From assembly GCA_002404095.1 (NCBI GenBank), contig DHJA01000169.1, positions 11,569-24,495 on the forward strand: a stretch of 12,927 nt of DNA, read 5' to 3'. Shown piece by piece: positions 1 through 5,873 of the stretch. This DNA comes from Planctomycetaceae bacterium UBA4732 (GTDB taxonomy: Bacteria > Planctomycetota > Planctomycetia > Gemmatales > Gemmataceae). Made by a program: the position numbers and the translations under genes. Position 1 is the stretch's first letter, and each line of letters opens with the position of its first letter. The notes beneath the pieces were generated by a model. That model had not been told where the DNA came from. It saw only the letters and a list, made by a program, of their open reading frames with translations, and did no database searches.

Positions 1-774
1 CTGCCGACCGACGTGACCGGCGTGTCCATCTTCAACCAGAAGACGGCCGAGTTCGAGTTCCGCGCCGGCCCCGTCTTTGCCCAGACCCTCCTCGTTGACG
101 AAATCAACCGCGCCACGCCGCGAACGCAAAGCGCCTTATTGGAGGCGATGGCCGAGGGCCGCGTTAGCGTGGACGGCCAGACCTACACCCTCAAGCCGCC
201 CTTCATGGTCATCGCCACGCAGAACCCCATTGACCATGAGGGAACCTTTCCGCTGCCCGAGGCTCAGCTCGACCGTTTCCTCATCCGCCTCAGCCTGGGC
301 TATCCCACCCTTGAGGAAGAGGGCAAGATGCTGATGCGCCTTCAACACGGCCACCCCATCGACGGCCTCAATCCCGTCGTCCCGGCAGCGGACGTGCTGG
401 CCTGTCAGGAAGCGGTGCGCGGCGTTCACGTCGATGACAAATTGCGCCGTTACGTCCTGGAAATCGTGCAGGGGACGCGGACGCACGATGACGTAGCCCT
501 CGGCGGCAGCCCGCGTGCGTCGATCGCGCTGTTCCGCACGGCGCAGGCGTTCGCCGCGATCAACGGTCGCGATTTCGTGCTGCCCGACGACGTAAAGCGC
601 ATGGTGCAGCCGGTGCTGGGCCATCGCCTGATCCTGCGGCCCGAAAGCCGGCTGCGCAAGGTCACGACCGCCGCCCTACTGCACGAAATCGTCGGCGACG
701 TGCGCGTGCCGGTCCCCGCCGACAAGAACGCTCCGGCCGACGGCTTCGAGCGCGAACGCAGGCAACCCCGATGA
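1..774 (+). CDS. MoxR-family AAA+ ATPase, 5' end outside window
   Basis: AAA+ ATPase of the MoxR group, chaperone-like ATPases thought to remodel or activate partner proteins that often carry von Willebrand A or DUF58 domains. The reading frame is open from base 1 (LPTD followed by VTGVSIFNQ, the usual MoxR segment after the P-loop), so the Walker A part lies upstream of the window. The GTG at 13 is internal, not the start. Visible motifs, counted from the first codon: Walker B LLVDE (about 30-34) followed by INRA, sensor 1 VIATQNP (about 70-76), the segment EGTFPLPEAQLDRF with the arginine-finger region (about 80-93), and sensor 2 GGSPRAS followed by the C-terminal lid. The stop TGA overlaps the next gene's ATG (ATGA), indicating translational coupling to the DUF58 gene, the normal partner. 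Identification is strong; the substrate is unknown. Confidence 0.95.
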   Translation: MPTDVTGVSIFNQKTAEFEFRAGPVFAQTLLVDEINRATPRTQSALLEAMAEGRVSVDGQTYTLKPPFMVIATQNPIDHEGTFPLPEAQLDRFLIRLSLGYPTLEEEGKMLMRLQHGHPIDGLNPVVPAADVLACQEAVRGVHVDDKLRRYVLEIVQGTRTHDDVALGGSPRASIALFRTAQAFAAINGRDFVLPDDVKRMVQPVLGHRLILRPESRLRKVTTAALLHEIVGDVRVPVPADKNAPADGFERERRQPR

Positions 775-2150
775 GATGGTACATCGCCGTCGTCCTGATT
801 CTGCTGGCCGCCCTGCTCCTCGACGCGGGGTTGTTGGCCTATTCCATGTACGTCTTGCTGGGCCTACTGCTCCTCACTCGCGTCTTGGCGCGATCATGGA
901 TTAACAACCTCTCGGCCACGCGCGCCTGTACGCCGGCCTCGGGCGATAAAGAAGAGGAAGCGGAGCGTCAAACGAGTGCATTGACGGCGGAGATAGGCGA
1001 CCGCGTCAAAGTGCGCGTGACGGTGACGAACGCCAGCCGGCTGCCGGTGCCGTGGGTGCTGCTCGACGACTTATTGCCGGGCGACGCGCTGAACGCCCAG
1101 TTTCCCCGACTCAAAGTGAAAGGCAAGCGCTTGCGAATCGCCATGCTGTCGGCCGGCGGGACGATGGACCTGGCGTACACAGTGGAATGTCTGGGGCGCG
1201 GCTACTTCCAGATCGGCCCGCTGGTGATGGAGAACGGCGACCTGTTCGGTCTACATCGGCGGTTCCGCGTGGACGCCGAGCCGGTCTACCTACTTGTCTA
1301 CCCGCGCATCGTGCCGCTGGAAGGCTACGACCTGACCTCGCGTCGGCCGATCGGCGACGTGCTTATGACGCACCGCCTTTTCGAGGATCCGACGCGCATC
1401 TCCGGCGTCCGCGCCTATGAAATGGGCGACCCGCTCAGCCGCATCCATTGGCGCGCCACCGCCCGCACCGGCGCCCTGCATAGCAAAACCCATGAGCCAT
1501 CCACTTTATCCGGTGCAACGGTGCTGCTCGACTTCCACAAGTCCGGCTACCACAATCAAGGCGAGCCGTTCCGTTCCGAATTGGCGGTGACAATCGCCAT
1601 GGCGCTAGCCAACGCCGTGTACGAAATGGGTCAGCAAGTCGGGCTGGTGACCAACGGCCGCGACGCCGCTGATCGTATTCGCGCCGAGGGTTGGAAAAGC
1701 GACGACCCGCGCACCCGCCAAGCCGCGCGCTCGACCACGGCGATGACCGACGAAAGCCATCGCTTACGTCCGTTGATCGTGGAGACGCGCCGCGGCGTGG
1801 AGCAATTGCACCGCATCCGCGACGCGCTTGCTCGCGTGGAAGTAGCGGACGGCCTGACTTTCGCCGAGTTAATCGCGGAGACGACAAGCCGACTGCCGCG
1901 CGATGCGACCATCGTCGCGGTGTTGGCGGACGTGCCGGAGGAGACGGCGATCACGCTCGGCGGGCTGCGTCGCGCCGGTCGGGCGATCACCGTAGTGCTG
2001 ATCCAGCTCGACGAGAACAACCTCGAAACCTGTTATGGCCGGCTCATCGCGGAAGGCGTGCGCGACATTCGACATTTGAAGGACGAGGCGGAAGTGCCAG
2101 CCCTGTGCCGCAAGCAGGTGGATCGATCGGCGCCGTACAGTCTGGTGTAA
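771..2150 (+). CDS. DUF58 domain-containing membrane protein
   Basis: A 459-residue DUF58 protein, the standard genomic partner of MoxR ATPases. Two hydrophobic segments at about residues 4-23 and 25-40 anchor it in the cytoplasmic membrane. A beta-rich region follows (about 75-175, with the typical VPWVLLDDLLPG). The DUF58 core is at about 205-245, with the hallmark GVRAYEMGDPLSRIHWRATA and then VLLDF, the start of a vWA-like fold (about 250 onward). The length is usual for the family. The start ATG at 771 overlaps the MoxR stop by 4 nt. In many bacteria the third gene of this cluster is a membrane transglutaminase. Here a palindrome and an unrelated sulfatase follow, so the cluster ends at two genes or the third lies elsewhere. 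The physiological role is unproven; cell-envelope functions have been suggested for such clusters. Confidence 0.92.
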   Translation: MRWYIAVVLILLAALLLDAGLLAYSMYVLLGLLLLTRVLARSWINNLSATRACTPASGDKEEEAERQTSALTAEIGDRVKVRVTVTNASRLPVPWVLLDDLLPGDALNAQFPRLKVKGKRLRIAMLSAGGTMDLAYTVECLGRGYFQIGPLVMENGDLFGLHRRFRVDAEPVYLLVYPRIVPLEGYDLTSRRPIGDVLMTHRLFEDPTRISGVRAYEMGDPLSRIHWRATARTGALHSKTHEPSTLSGATVLLDFHKSGYHNQGEPFRSELAVTIAMALANAVYEMGQQVGLVTNGRDAADRIRAEGWKSDDPRTRQAARSTTAMTDESHRLRPLIVETRRGVEQLHRIRDALARVEVADGLTFAELIAETTSRLPRDATIVAVLADVPEETAITLGGLRRAGRAITVVLIQLDENNLETCYGRLIAEGVRDIRHLKDEAEVPALCRKQVDRSAPYSLV

Positions 2151-2174
2151 AGTGTCTGTTACATTAGGAGTGTT

Positions 2175-2244
2175 ACGAGCCGCGACCGTTAGGGAGCGGG
2201 GGCTTCACGTAACTCCAAACCGCTCCCTAACGGTCGCGGCTCGT
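2175..2244. repeat. Perfect 25-bp inverted repeat (palindromic intergenic element)
   Basis: The arms at 2175-2199 and 2220-2244 are perfectly complementary over 25 bp and separated by a 20-nt loop. The arm core reads AGCCGCGACCGTTAGGGAGC. It lies between the DUF58 stop and the sulfatase start. It can form a very stable RNA hairpin but is not followed by a clear T-tract, so a role as an intrinsic terminator is only possible. The arm shares the words AGCCGCGACC and GGGAGCG with the palindrome at 10711-10776, which suggests one dispersed family. From memory, similar palindromes are abundant in Gemmata-like genomes; this was not checked. Confidence 0.9.
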
Positions 2245-2270
2245 CAATAGCTAGACAATTCGGAGGCACA

Positions 2271-3707
2271 ATGAAGTTTTATACGCCGCTAGCCATTCTG
2301 ATAGCGGTTGTGACGGCTCCGCTTTCCGCCCCGGCCGCGCCCGCGAAACAACCGCCGCGGCCGAATATCGTCTTCGTCTTCGCCGACCAGTGGCGAGCCT
2401 GTTCGACTGGCTATGCGGGCGACCCCAACGTCCAGACGCCGAACCTCGATAAGCTCGAAAAACAAAGCGCCAATTTCACAAAGGCCGTCTCGGCTTGTCC
2501 GGTCTGTACCCCCTTCCGTGGTTCGCTGATGACCGGCCAACGGCCAACAACGCACGGCCTGTTTCTCAATGACGCCCACCTCAACGACGACGCTGTGACT
2601 CTCGGCAAGGTGCTCTCGACCAACGGCTACGACACGGGTTACATCGGCAAATGGCACGTCAACGGCCGGGGCAGGCTGGCCTACATCCCGCCGGAGAACC
2701 GGCAGGGCTTCCATTACTGGAAGGCGATGGAATGTACTCACGACTATAATCACTCCTTTTACTACGCGAATGAAGACGCGCACAAGCGGGAGTGGCCGGG
2801 TTACGACGCTTTCGCCCAGACGGACGATGCGATCGGCTACATTAGAGATCGAGCAAAGGAAGGGAAGCGATTCGCCCTGTTCTTGGCGTGGGGGCCGCCG
2901 CACAACCCGTATGAAACGGCGCCGGCGGAGTACCGCAAGATGTACGACCCAGCCAAAATCCAGCTTCGCGCCAACGTCCCGCCAGAAGCGGCCGACGAAG
3001 CCCGCAAGGATCTGGCCGGCTACTACGCCCACTGCTCCGCGCTCGACCACTGCATCGGCCGGCTCTGGGACGCGCTCAAAGAGGCGGGCGTCGAGGAGAA
3101 CACGTTGATCGTCTTCACCTCCGACCACGGCGACATGATTGGCTCTCATCAGATGGGCCGGAAACAGAAGCCGTGGGACGAAGCCCTGCGTGTGCCGATG
3201 CTCTGGCACTATCCGGCCGCTCTGGGCCGCGACGGCAAGCGCCTGGACGCGGTCATTAGCTCCGAAGACCTGATGCCGACGCTACTCGGACTGTGCGGCG
3301 CCGAAATTCCCAAGTCGGTCGAGGGGCTGGACTATAGCGGCTACTTGCGCGGCGGTGAGAACCCCAACGGTGACAACGCGGCCCTGATCAGTTGCGTTGC
3401 CCCGTTCGGGGAATGGAGCCGCAAGGCCGGCGGCCGTGAGTTCCGCGGCGTCCGCACCGGCCGCTACACCTACGTCCGCGACCTCAGCGGCCCCTGGCTG
3501 CTGTACGACGACGAGAAAGACCCTTACCAGATGCGTAATCTAGTGAATGACAAAGACGCCGCGGACGAGCAGGCGAAGCTCGACGCGCTGCTGCAACGGC
3601 GGCTCAAGGCGGCAGGCGACGAATTCAAACCGGCCGACTATTACTTGGCCAAGTGGGGCTACAAGGACCGCGTGGACGGCACGGGCACGTTGCCGACGAA
3701 GCCTTAG
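2271..3707 (+). CDS. Secreted S1-family sulfatase (formylglycine-dependent)
   Basis: A 478-residue type I (S1, arylsulfatase-like) sulfatase that would hydrolyse sulfate esters, probably of a polysaccharide or other sulfated substrate, outside the cytoplasm. An N-terminal signal peptide is visible (residues 1 to about 23-25, ending in APAAPA). Active-site features: metal-binding D39 in FADQWR, the C79-T-P-F-R83 motif whose Cys becomes formylglycine, followed by GSLMTGQ, the GKWH box (K127, H129), H211 in PPHNPY, metal ligands D285/H286 in SDHGD, and K300. Nothing essential looks missing. The second N-terminal Asp of many sulfatases is Gln here (ADQ), a recognised variant. The start is supported by GGAGG at 2262-2266, 4 nt before the ATG. 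It stands alone, flanked by palindromes on both sides. Substrate specificity cannot be read from the sequence. The maturase (FGE or anSME) is not in the window. Confidence 0.95.
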   Translation: MKFYTPLAILIAVVTAPLSAPAAPAKQPPRPNIVFVFADQWRACSTGYAGDPNVQTPNLDKLEKQSANFTKAVSACPVCTPFRGSLMTGQRPTTHGLFLNDAHLNDDAVTLGKVLSTNGYDTGYIGKWHVNGRGRLAYIPPENRQGFHYWKAMECTHDYNHSFYYANEDAHKREWPGYDAFAQTDDAIGYIRDRAKEGKRFALFLAWGPPHNPYETAPAEYRKMYDPAKIQLRANVPPEAADEARKDLAGYYAHCSALDHCIGRLWDALKEAGVEENTLIVFTSDHGDMIGSHQMGRKQKPWDEALRVPMLWHYPAALGRDGKRLDAVISSEDLMPTLLGLCGAEIPKSVEGLDYSGYLRGGENPNGDNAALISCVAPFGEWSRKAGGREFRGVRTGRYTYVRDLSGPWLLYDDEKDPYQMRNLVNDKDAADEQAKLDALLQRRLKAAGDEFKPADYYLAKWGYKDRVDGTGTLPTKP

Positions 3708-3724
3708 AAGCCGTAACTTTTTGC

Positions 3725-3788
3725 CTACAAGCCTGAAGCGCAAGCGAAGGATGCGGTCGAAACCTTCGCTTGCGCTTCAGGCTTGTAG
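3725..3788. repeat. Perfect 26-bp inverted repeat after the sulfatase gene
   Basis: The arms at 3725-3750 and 3763-3788 are exactly complementary, with a 12-nt loop. The core is GCCTGAAGCGCAAGCGAAGG. It begins 18 nt after the sulfatase stop and ends about 18 nt before the IS end at 3806. It can fold as a hairpin from either strand, so it may stop or stabilise transcripts arriving from both sides, although there is no clear T-run. The sequence is unrelated to the palindromes at 2175 and 10711. Translated, it gives the SLKRKRR-type peptide that I recall seeing in spurious planctomycete ORFs, which suggests a widely dispersed repeat; not checked. Confidence 0.9.
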
Positions 3789-3805
3789 TTCATTCTGTTA
3801 GCGCC

Positions 3806-3835
3806 TCTAAGCTCGACTGATTCGGTTTTGGAGAG
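3806..3835. repeat. IS terminal inverted repeat (transposase 3' side)
   Basis: This stretch lies just past the transposase stop codon (TGA at 3839-3837 on the minus strand). The sequence TCTAAGCTCGACTGAT is shared, apart from one base, with both ends of the MITE-like element at 5680-5867 (TCTCAGCTCGACTGAT and TCTTAGCTCGACTGAT). This marks it as the surviving end of the insertion sequence. No matching copy was seen upstream of the truncated transposase, so the other end is lost. Confidence 0.65.
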
Positions 3836-3836
3836 G

Positions 3837-4693
3837 TCATGCTGCTGTGGCGAGCGTTGAGAACAGGAGTTCGCGTACGGGCTCGGGAAGTTTTTCGAGA
3901 GCCTTTGCTGCCCCGGCGTGTGGCAAAACCGCCTCAGCCCACAGCCAGCGTCGCACTGCGGTTAGGGCGTCCGAGAAGGTCACGCCGGTTTTCCCCGGCC
4001 AGGCCACGGTCCCGGCCCGCTTGTGTTCGGGCAGGCCGTCGTAGAGGAGGGCCACTACCGAATACAGCCCCAGCAAGCACGGCCCCGCCCGCAGCACTGT
4101 GGCGCGACACCAGCCGCGCGTCGTCCCCAGGCCGAGGCAGGAGCGGCATTCCTGAAAGGCGGTCTCGACGTTCCAGCGTGTCGTGTAGTGGCCGATGACC
4201 TCTGCCGGCGTCAGGGAGAGGTCAGTGCTGAAGAGGTACTCCTCGCGGTGGGTGCCGCTGCGGTCCTCCACGAAAACCCAACGCAGGGGCGCCAGCCCGC
4301 GGCCGGCCTTGTACCAGTGCCCCGTGCCCGTCAGCACGCGCACCTTGCGCGTGCCCCCGCCGTACCATCCCACCGTCAGCCGCGACCGGGAGGCGGGGCG
4401 AAAGAGCTCGACGGCGTCTCGCGGCTTGGGCAGACGCTCGCCCTTGACGCGGGGCCGGCCCTTGCCAGCGTAGGGCGGCGGCGGCTCATACAGGTTGGCG
4501 TCGGGGCGGAGCTTGCTGACCAGGGCCAGCCGACCGCCGTGCCGGTGGCAGAAGCGGGCGACTTCGTGGGTGCCGTAGGCCGCGTCGCCGACAAACACGA
4601 ACCGGCGCGTGGGGAAGCGGATCAGCATCAGCCGCAGCAGGCGACGCATGAGCTGGGCGGGCGTGCGGTGGGGCCGCCGCCGGCGCCAGCCTC
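3837..4693 (-). pseudogene. DDE transposase, N-terminally truncated
   Basis: The C-terminal two thirds of a DDE (RNase H-fold, IS4/IS701-like) transposase, reading on the minus strand to a stop at 3837. Counted from the in-frame ATG at 4649, visible parts are FVFVGDAAYGTHE with a catalytic Asp (D22), a KGRPRVKGERLP loop, EEYLFSTDLSLTPAEVIGHY, and the catalytic Glu in RWNVETAFQE (E162), followed by a hydrophobic C-terminal helix region. Family-like sequence (RPHRTPAQLM) continues upstream of that ATG to about 4690; beyond it the frame meets TAA and TGA. The N-terminal part with the first catalytic Asp is therefore absent and the gene should be inactive, although the remaining 270-codon frame is intact. 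Relatives are, from memory, around 400 residues or more. The surviving IS end sits directly after the stop. Confidence 0.8.
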
Positions 4694-4780
4694 GTCATTA
4701 TGCCCAGGGGCCGCATCAAATGGTACATCCTCGTAGCGACCATCCGCCGTCTCTCGGTACAGACTCACCATCAGTGTCAT
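4691..4780 (-). pseudogene. 5' fragment of an unknown gene cut by the IS remnant
   Basis: From the ATG at 4780, the minus strand reads MTLMVSLYRETADGRYEDVP followed by FDAAPGHNDEAG, which looks like a genuine start of a small cytoplasmic protein. An AAAGG sequence precedes the ATG by about 8 nt. The frame then runs into the transposase remnant in a different frame, where it becomes low-complexity and stops at 4628. About 30 codons are credible. The family is not recognised with confidence. A second overlapping short frame starts at 4835 (MDDPEWLAC) behind a GGGAGG site and ends by about 4720; which of the two was the real gene is unclear. The arrangement fits an IS-linked deletion that joined a gene start to the body of a transposase gene. 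Confidence 0.4.
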
Positions 4781-5079
4781 GGGTTTTGCCTTTCTTGGTC
4801 CGGTTATTGCACGCCAGCCACTCCGGATCGTCCATCGCATCATCCTCCCGCCACAGGTTCCCCCGGCCGGCGGCGTGGGTCAAGGGTGGTCGCGACGAAC
4901 GCGAGTCCCGGATCGCCCCAAGTGCGACAATCAGAAAGCCGGATATGGATTGACCGATCTATCCAGTTGACGCGCGAAGCCCTTCGTCCTTGACCACCGG
5001 CGCCCTTCCGGCGACAATAGAGGGTGTGCTTCACGCTAGCGTCCTAGCATGAACTCCTTATCATCCCGGCGGCAGTTAT
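4781..5079. other. Gene-poor interval between IS remnant and small membrane protein
   Basis: There is no convincing complete gene here. On the minus strand, a frame ending at 4840 with DPGLAFVATTLDPRRRPGEP has codon use closer to that of real genes over about 25 codons, and its stop overlaps a downstream ATG. It could be the tail of a decayed gene, but upstream of about 4920 the frame looks non-coding. The right part (4985-5079) is the likely promoter and leader of the gene at 5080. Confidence 0.4.
4990..5018 (+). promoter_or_regulatory. Candidate sigma-70-type promoter for the gene at 5080
   Basis: TTGACC at 4990-4995 (5 of 6 bases of the -35 consensus) is separated by 17 nt from GACAAT at 5013-5018 (4 of 6 bases of the -10 consensus). 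Transcription would start near 5025, giving a leader of about 55 nt. This is based on consensus and spacing only; promoter rules in Planctomycetes are poorly known. Confidence 0.3.
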
Positions 5080-5490
5080 ATGGCTGACGACGGCGTACGG
5101 AAGGAACTACCACCCGCCGAATCTTCTACGGGACTGCCAAAGGATGACAACAACCGCATCCGGCACCCCGCCCCGGCGTGGAACTCGCTGGCGACGGCCG
5201 CCTTTGCCCTTGGCGTCTGCTCCTTAATTAACCTTTACATCTGCGCCGCGGGCTTCTTTGGCAACGCCAAAGCTCGTGATGTTATCCCCTTCTTATTGTT
5301 GGAGATGGGGCTGGGTCCGGCGACCCTCGTCGTCGGCATCTTGGGCCTCCGGTACGCTCGCCGGCGGTCGGGCGGCGCCGGTCGTGGCTACGCCATTTTC
5401 GCGGTCGTGGTCGGCGGCCTGGCATGCCTGTTTTTCTTAGGCCTTTTGCTCCTGTGGATATGGTTGATACTCAACCCCCAACACTGGTAA
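5080..5490 (+). CDS. Small membrane protein, DUF4190-like
   Basis: A 136-residue integral membrane protein. The N-terminal ~35 residues are polar and the rest forms three hydrophobic segments (about 38-60, 69-91 and 105-131). The segment GILGLRYARRRSGGAGRGYAIFAVVVGGL, described here by its key elements (a Gly-rich helix, basic turn RRR, GRGYAI, second Gly-rich helix), resembles the DUF4190 pattern, in which a basic loop between two helices precedes GRGxAI. Function is unknown for that family. The ATG at 5080 has only a weak Shine-Dalgarno-like GGCGGC upstream. The gene is monocistronic on the plus strand between mobile-element debris, and a terminator-like hairpin follows at 5519. The reading frame and composition make it a likely real gene; the family assignment is tentative. 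Confidence 0.7.
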   Translation: MADDGVRKELPPAESSTGLPKDDNNRIRHPAPAWNSLATAAFALGVCSLINLYICAAGFFGNAKARDVIPFLLLEMGLGPATLVVGILGLRYARRRSGGAGRGYAIFAVVVGGLACLFFLGLLLLWIWLILNPQHW

Positions 5491-5518
5491 TGTGCCGCCA
5501 TTTTCCTCCCGTTCGGCA

Positions 5519-5547
5519 TGCCTAAAAACCTCCGAGGTTTTTAGGCA
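5519..5547. terminator. Terminator-like hairpin
   Basis: The sequence TGCCTAAAAACCTC at 5519-5532 is complementary to 5534-5547, forming a near-continuous perfect palindrome about 29 nt long. It lies 29 nt after the stop of the gene at 5080. There is no long T-run after it on the plus strand, but the stem carries A5 and T5 tracts. It probably ends the 5080 transcript; it may equally be a small dispersed repeat. Confidence 0.55.
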
Positions 5548-5556
5548 AGTCGAGGG

Positions 5557-5586
5557 TTAGAGGCAAAGCCAGGTTTAGAGGCAAAG
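5557..5586. repeat. Short direct repeat
   Basis: TTAGAGGCAAAG occurs at 5557-5568 and again at 5575-5586, an 18-nt period with one and two-thirds copies. It lies just after the hairpin at 5519. No function is apparent. Confidence 0.5.
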
Positions 5587-5605
5587 TCTGCCGTCGCTGA
5601 TCCCT

Positions 5606-5680
5606 TTACTTATGGTTCAGATTAGCAATCGCTTTATTCACAATAAGCCGGAAATCCTCGTCGTCTTTCCACTTGTTTGT
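5606..5680 (-). pseudogene. Possible 3' gene remnant abutting the MITE
   Basis: On the minus strand the 24 codons before a TAA stop read TNKWKDDEDFRLIVNKAIAN followed by LNHK. This resembles the C-terminus of a soluble alpha-helical protein. The stretch is less GC-rich than its surroundings. It ends exactly at the terminal repeat of the MITE-like element at 5680, consistent with a gene whose upstream part was separated or lost when that element inserted. No continuation is found beyond the element. The family is not recognised, and chance cannot be excluded for so short a frame. Confidence 0.3.
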
Positions 5681-5867
5681 TCTCAGCTCGACTGATGCAC
5701 TTTTTCGGAGGGCTGAATCGCTGTTTTTCCAGAGGCTTTATCGTGAGCGGACGGGTTTTTTCACACCCGACCCGTCTTCGGCATACCTCGAATACTCAAG
5801 AAAGCGCTGATTTTCCTGGGTAAACCGCAATTTGCCTCGCCGAAAAGTGCATCAGTCGAGCTAAGAA
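5680..5867. mobile_element. MITE-like element, ~188 bp, with terminal inverted repeats
   Basis: The outer ends are inverted copies of each other: AGCTCGACTGATGCACTTTT at 5685-5704 is perfectly complementary to 5843-5862. The similarity extends outward as TTCTYAG and inward as CGG with one indel, about 27-28 bp in all. The subterminal sequences are weakly alike. The interior has no ORF and contains a small hairpin (5750-5756 with 5770-5776). Small size, no coding capacity and long terminal repeats fit a miniature inverted-repeat transposable element. The ends match the IS end at 3806, so a transposase of that family probably mobilised it. A clear target-site duplication was not found, so the exact borders are uncertain by a few bases. 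It ends 7 nt before the stop of the gene at 5874. Confidence 0.75.
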
Positions 5868-5873
5868 ACGTAC

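Larger units (their letters stand above)
5491..5873. other. Non-coding interval containing hairpin, remnant and MITE
   Basis: This 383-bp interval separates the convergent genes ending at 5490 (plus) and 5874 (minus). From left to right it holds the terminator-like hairpin, the short direct repeat, a lower-GC stretch with a possible gene tail on the minus strand, and the MITE-like element. No RNA gene was recognised. Confidence 0.7.

Noticed and set aside
2289..3209. Long minus-strand open frame opposite the sulfatase gene (306 codons)
   Set aside because: It is a mirror of the well-supported sulfatase frame in high-GC DNA, has Arg/Val-rich composition and no motif.
3547..3801. Plus-strand frame of 84 codons ending in an SLKRKRR-type peptide
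   Set aside because: It overlaps the sulfatase 3' end in another frame and runs through the palindrome; the peptide is only a translation of the repeat.
4023..4736. Plus-strand open frame of 237 codons across the transposase remnant
   Set aside because: It is a shadow of the transposase frame, which carries the GDAAYG and RWNVETAFQE motifs; the plus frame has none.
5557..5586. Possible CRISPR-like array
   Set aside because: There are only two copies of a 12-nt unit with a 6-nt gap; repeat and spacer sizes do not fit.
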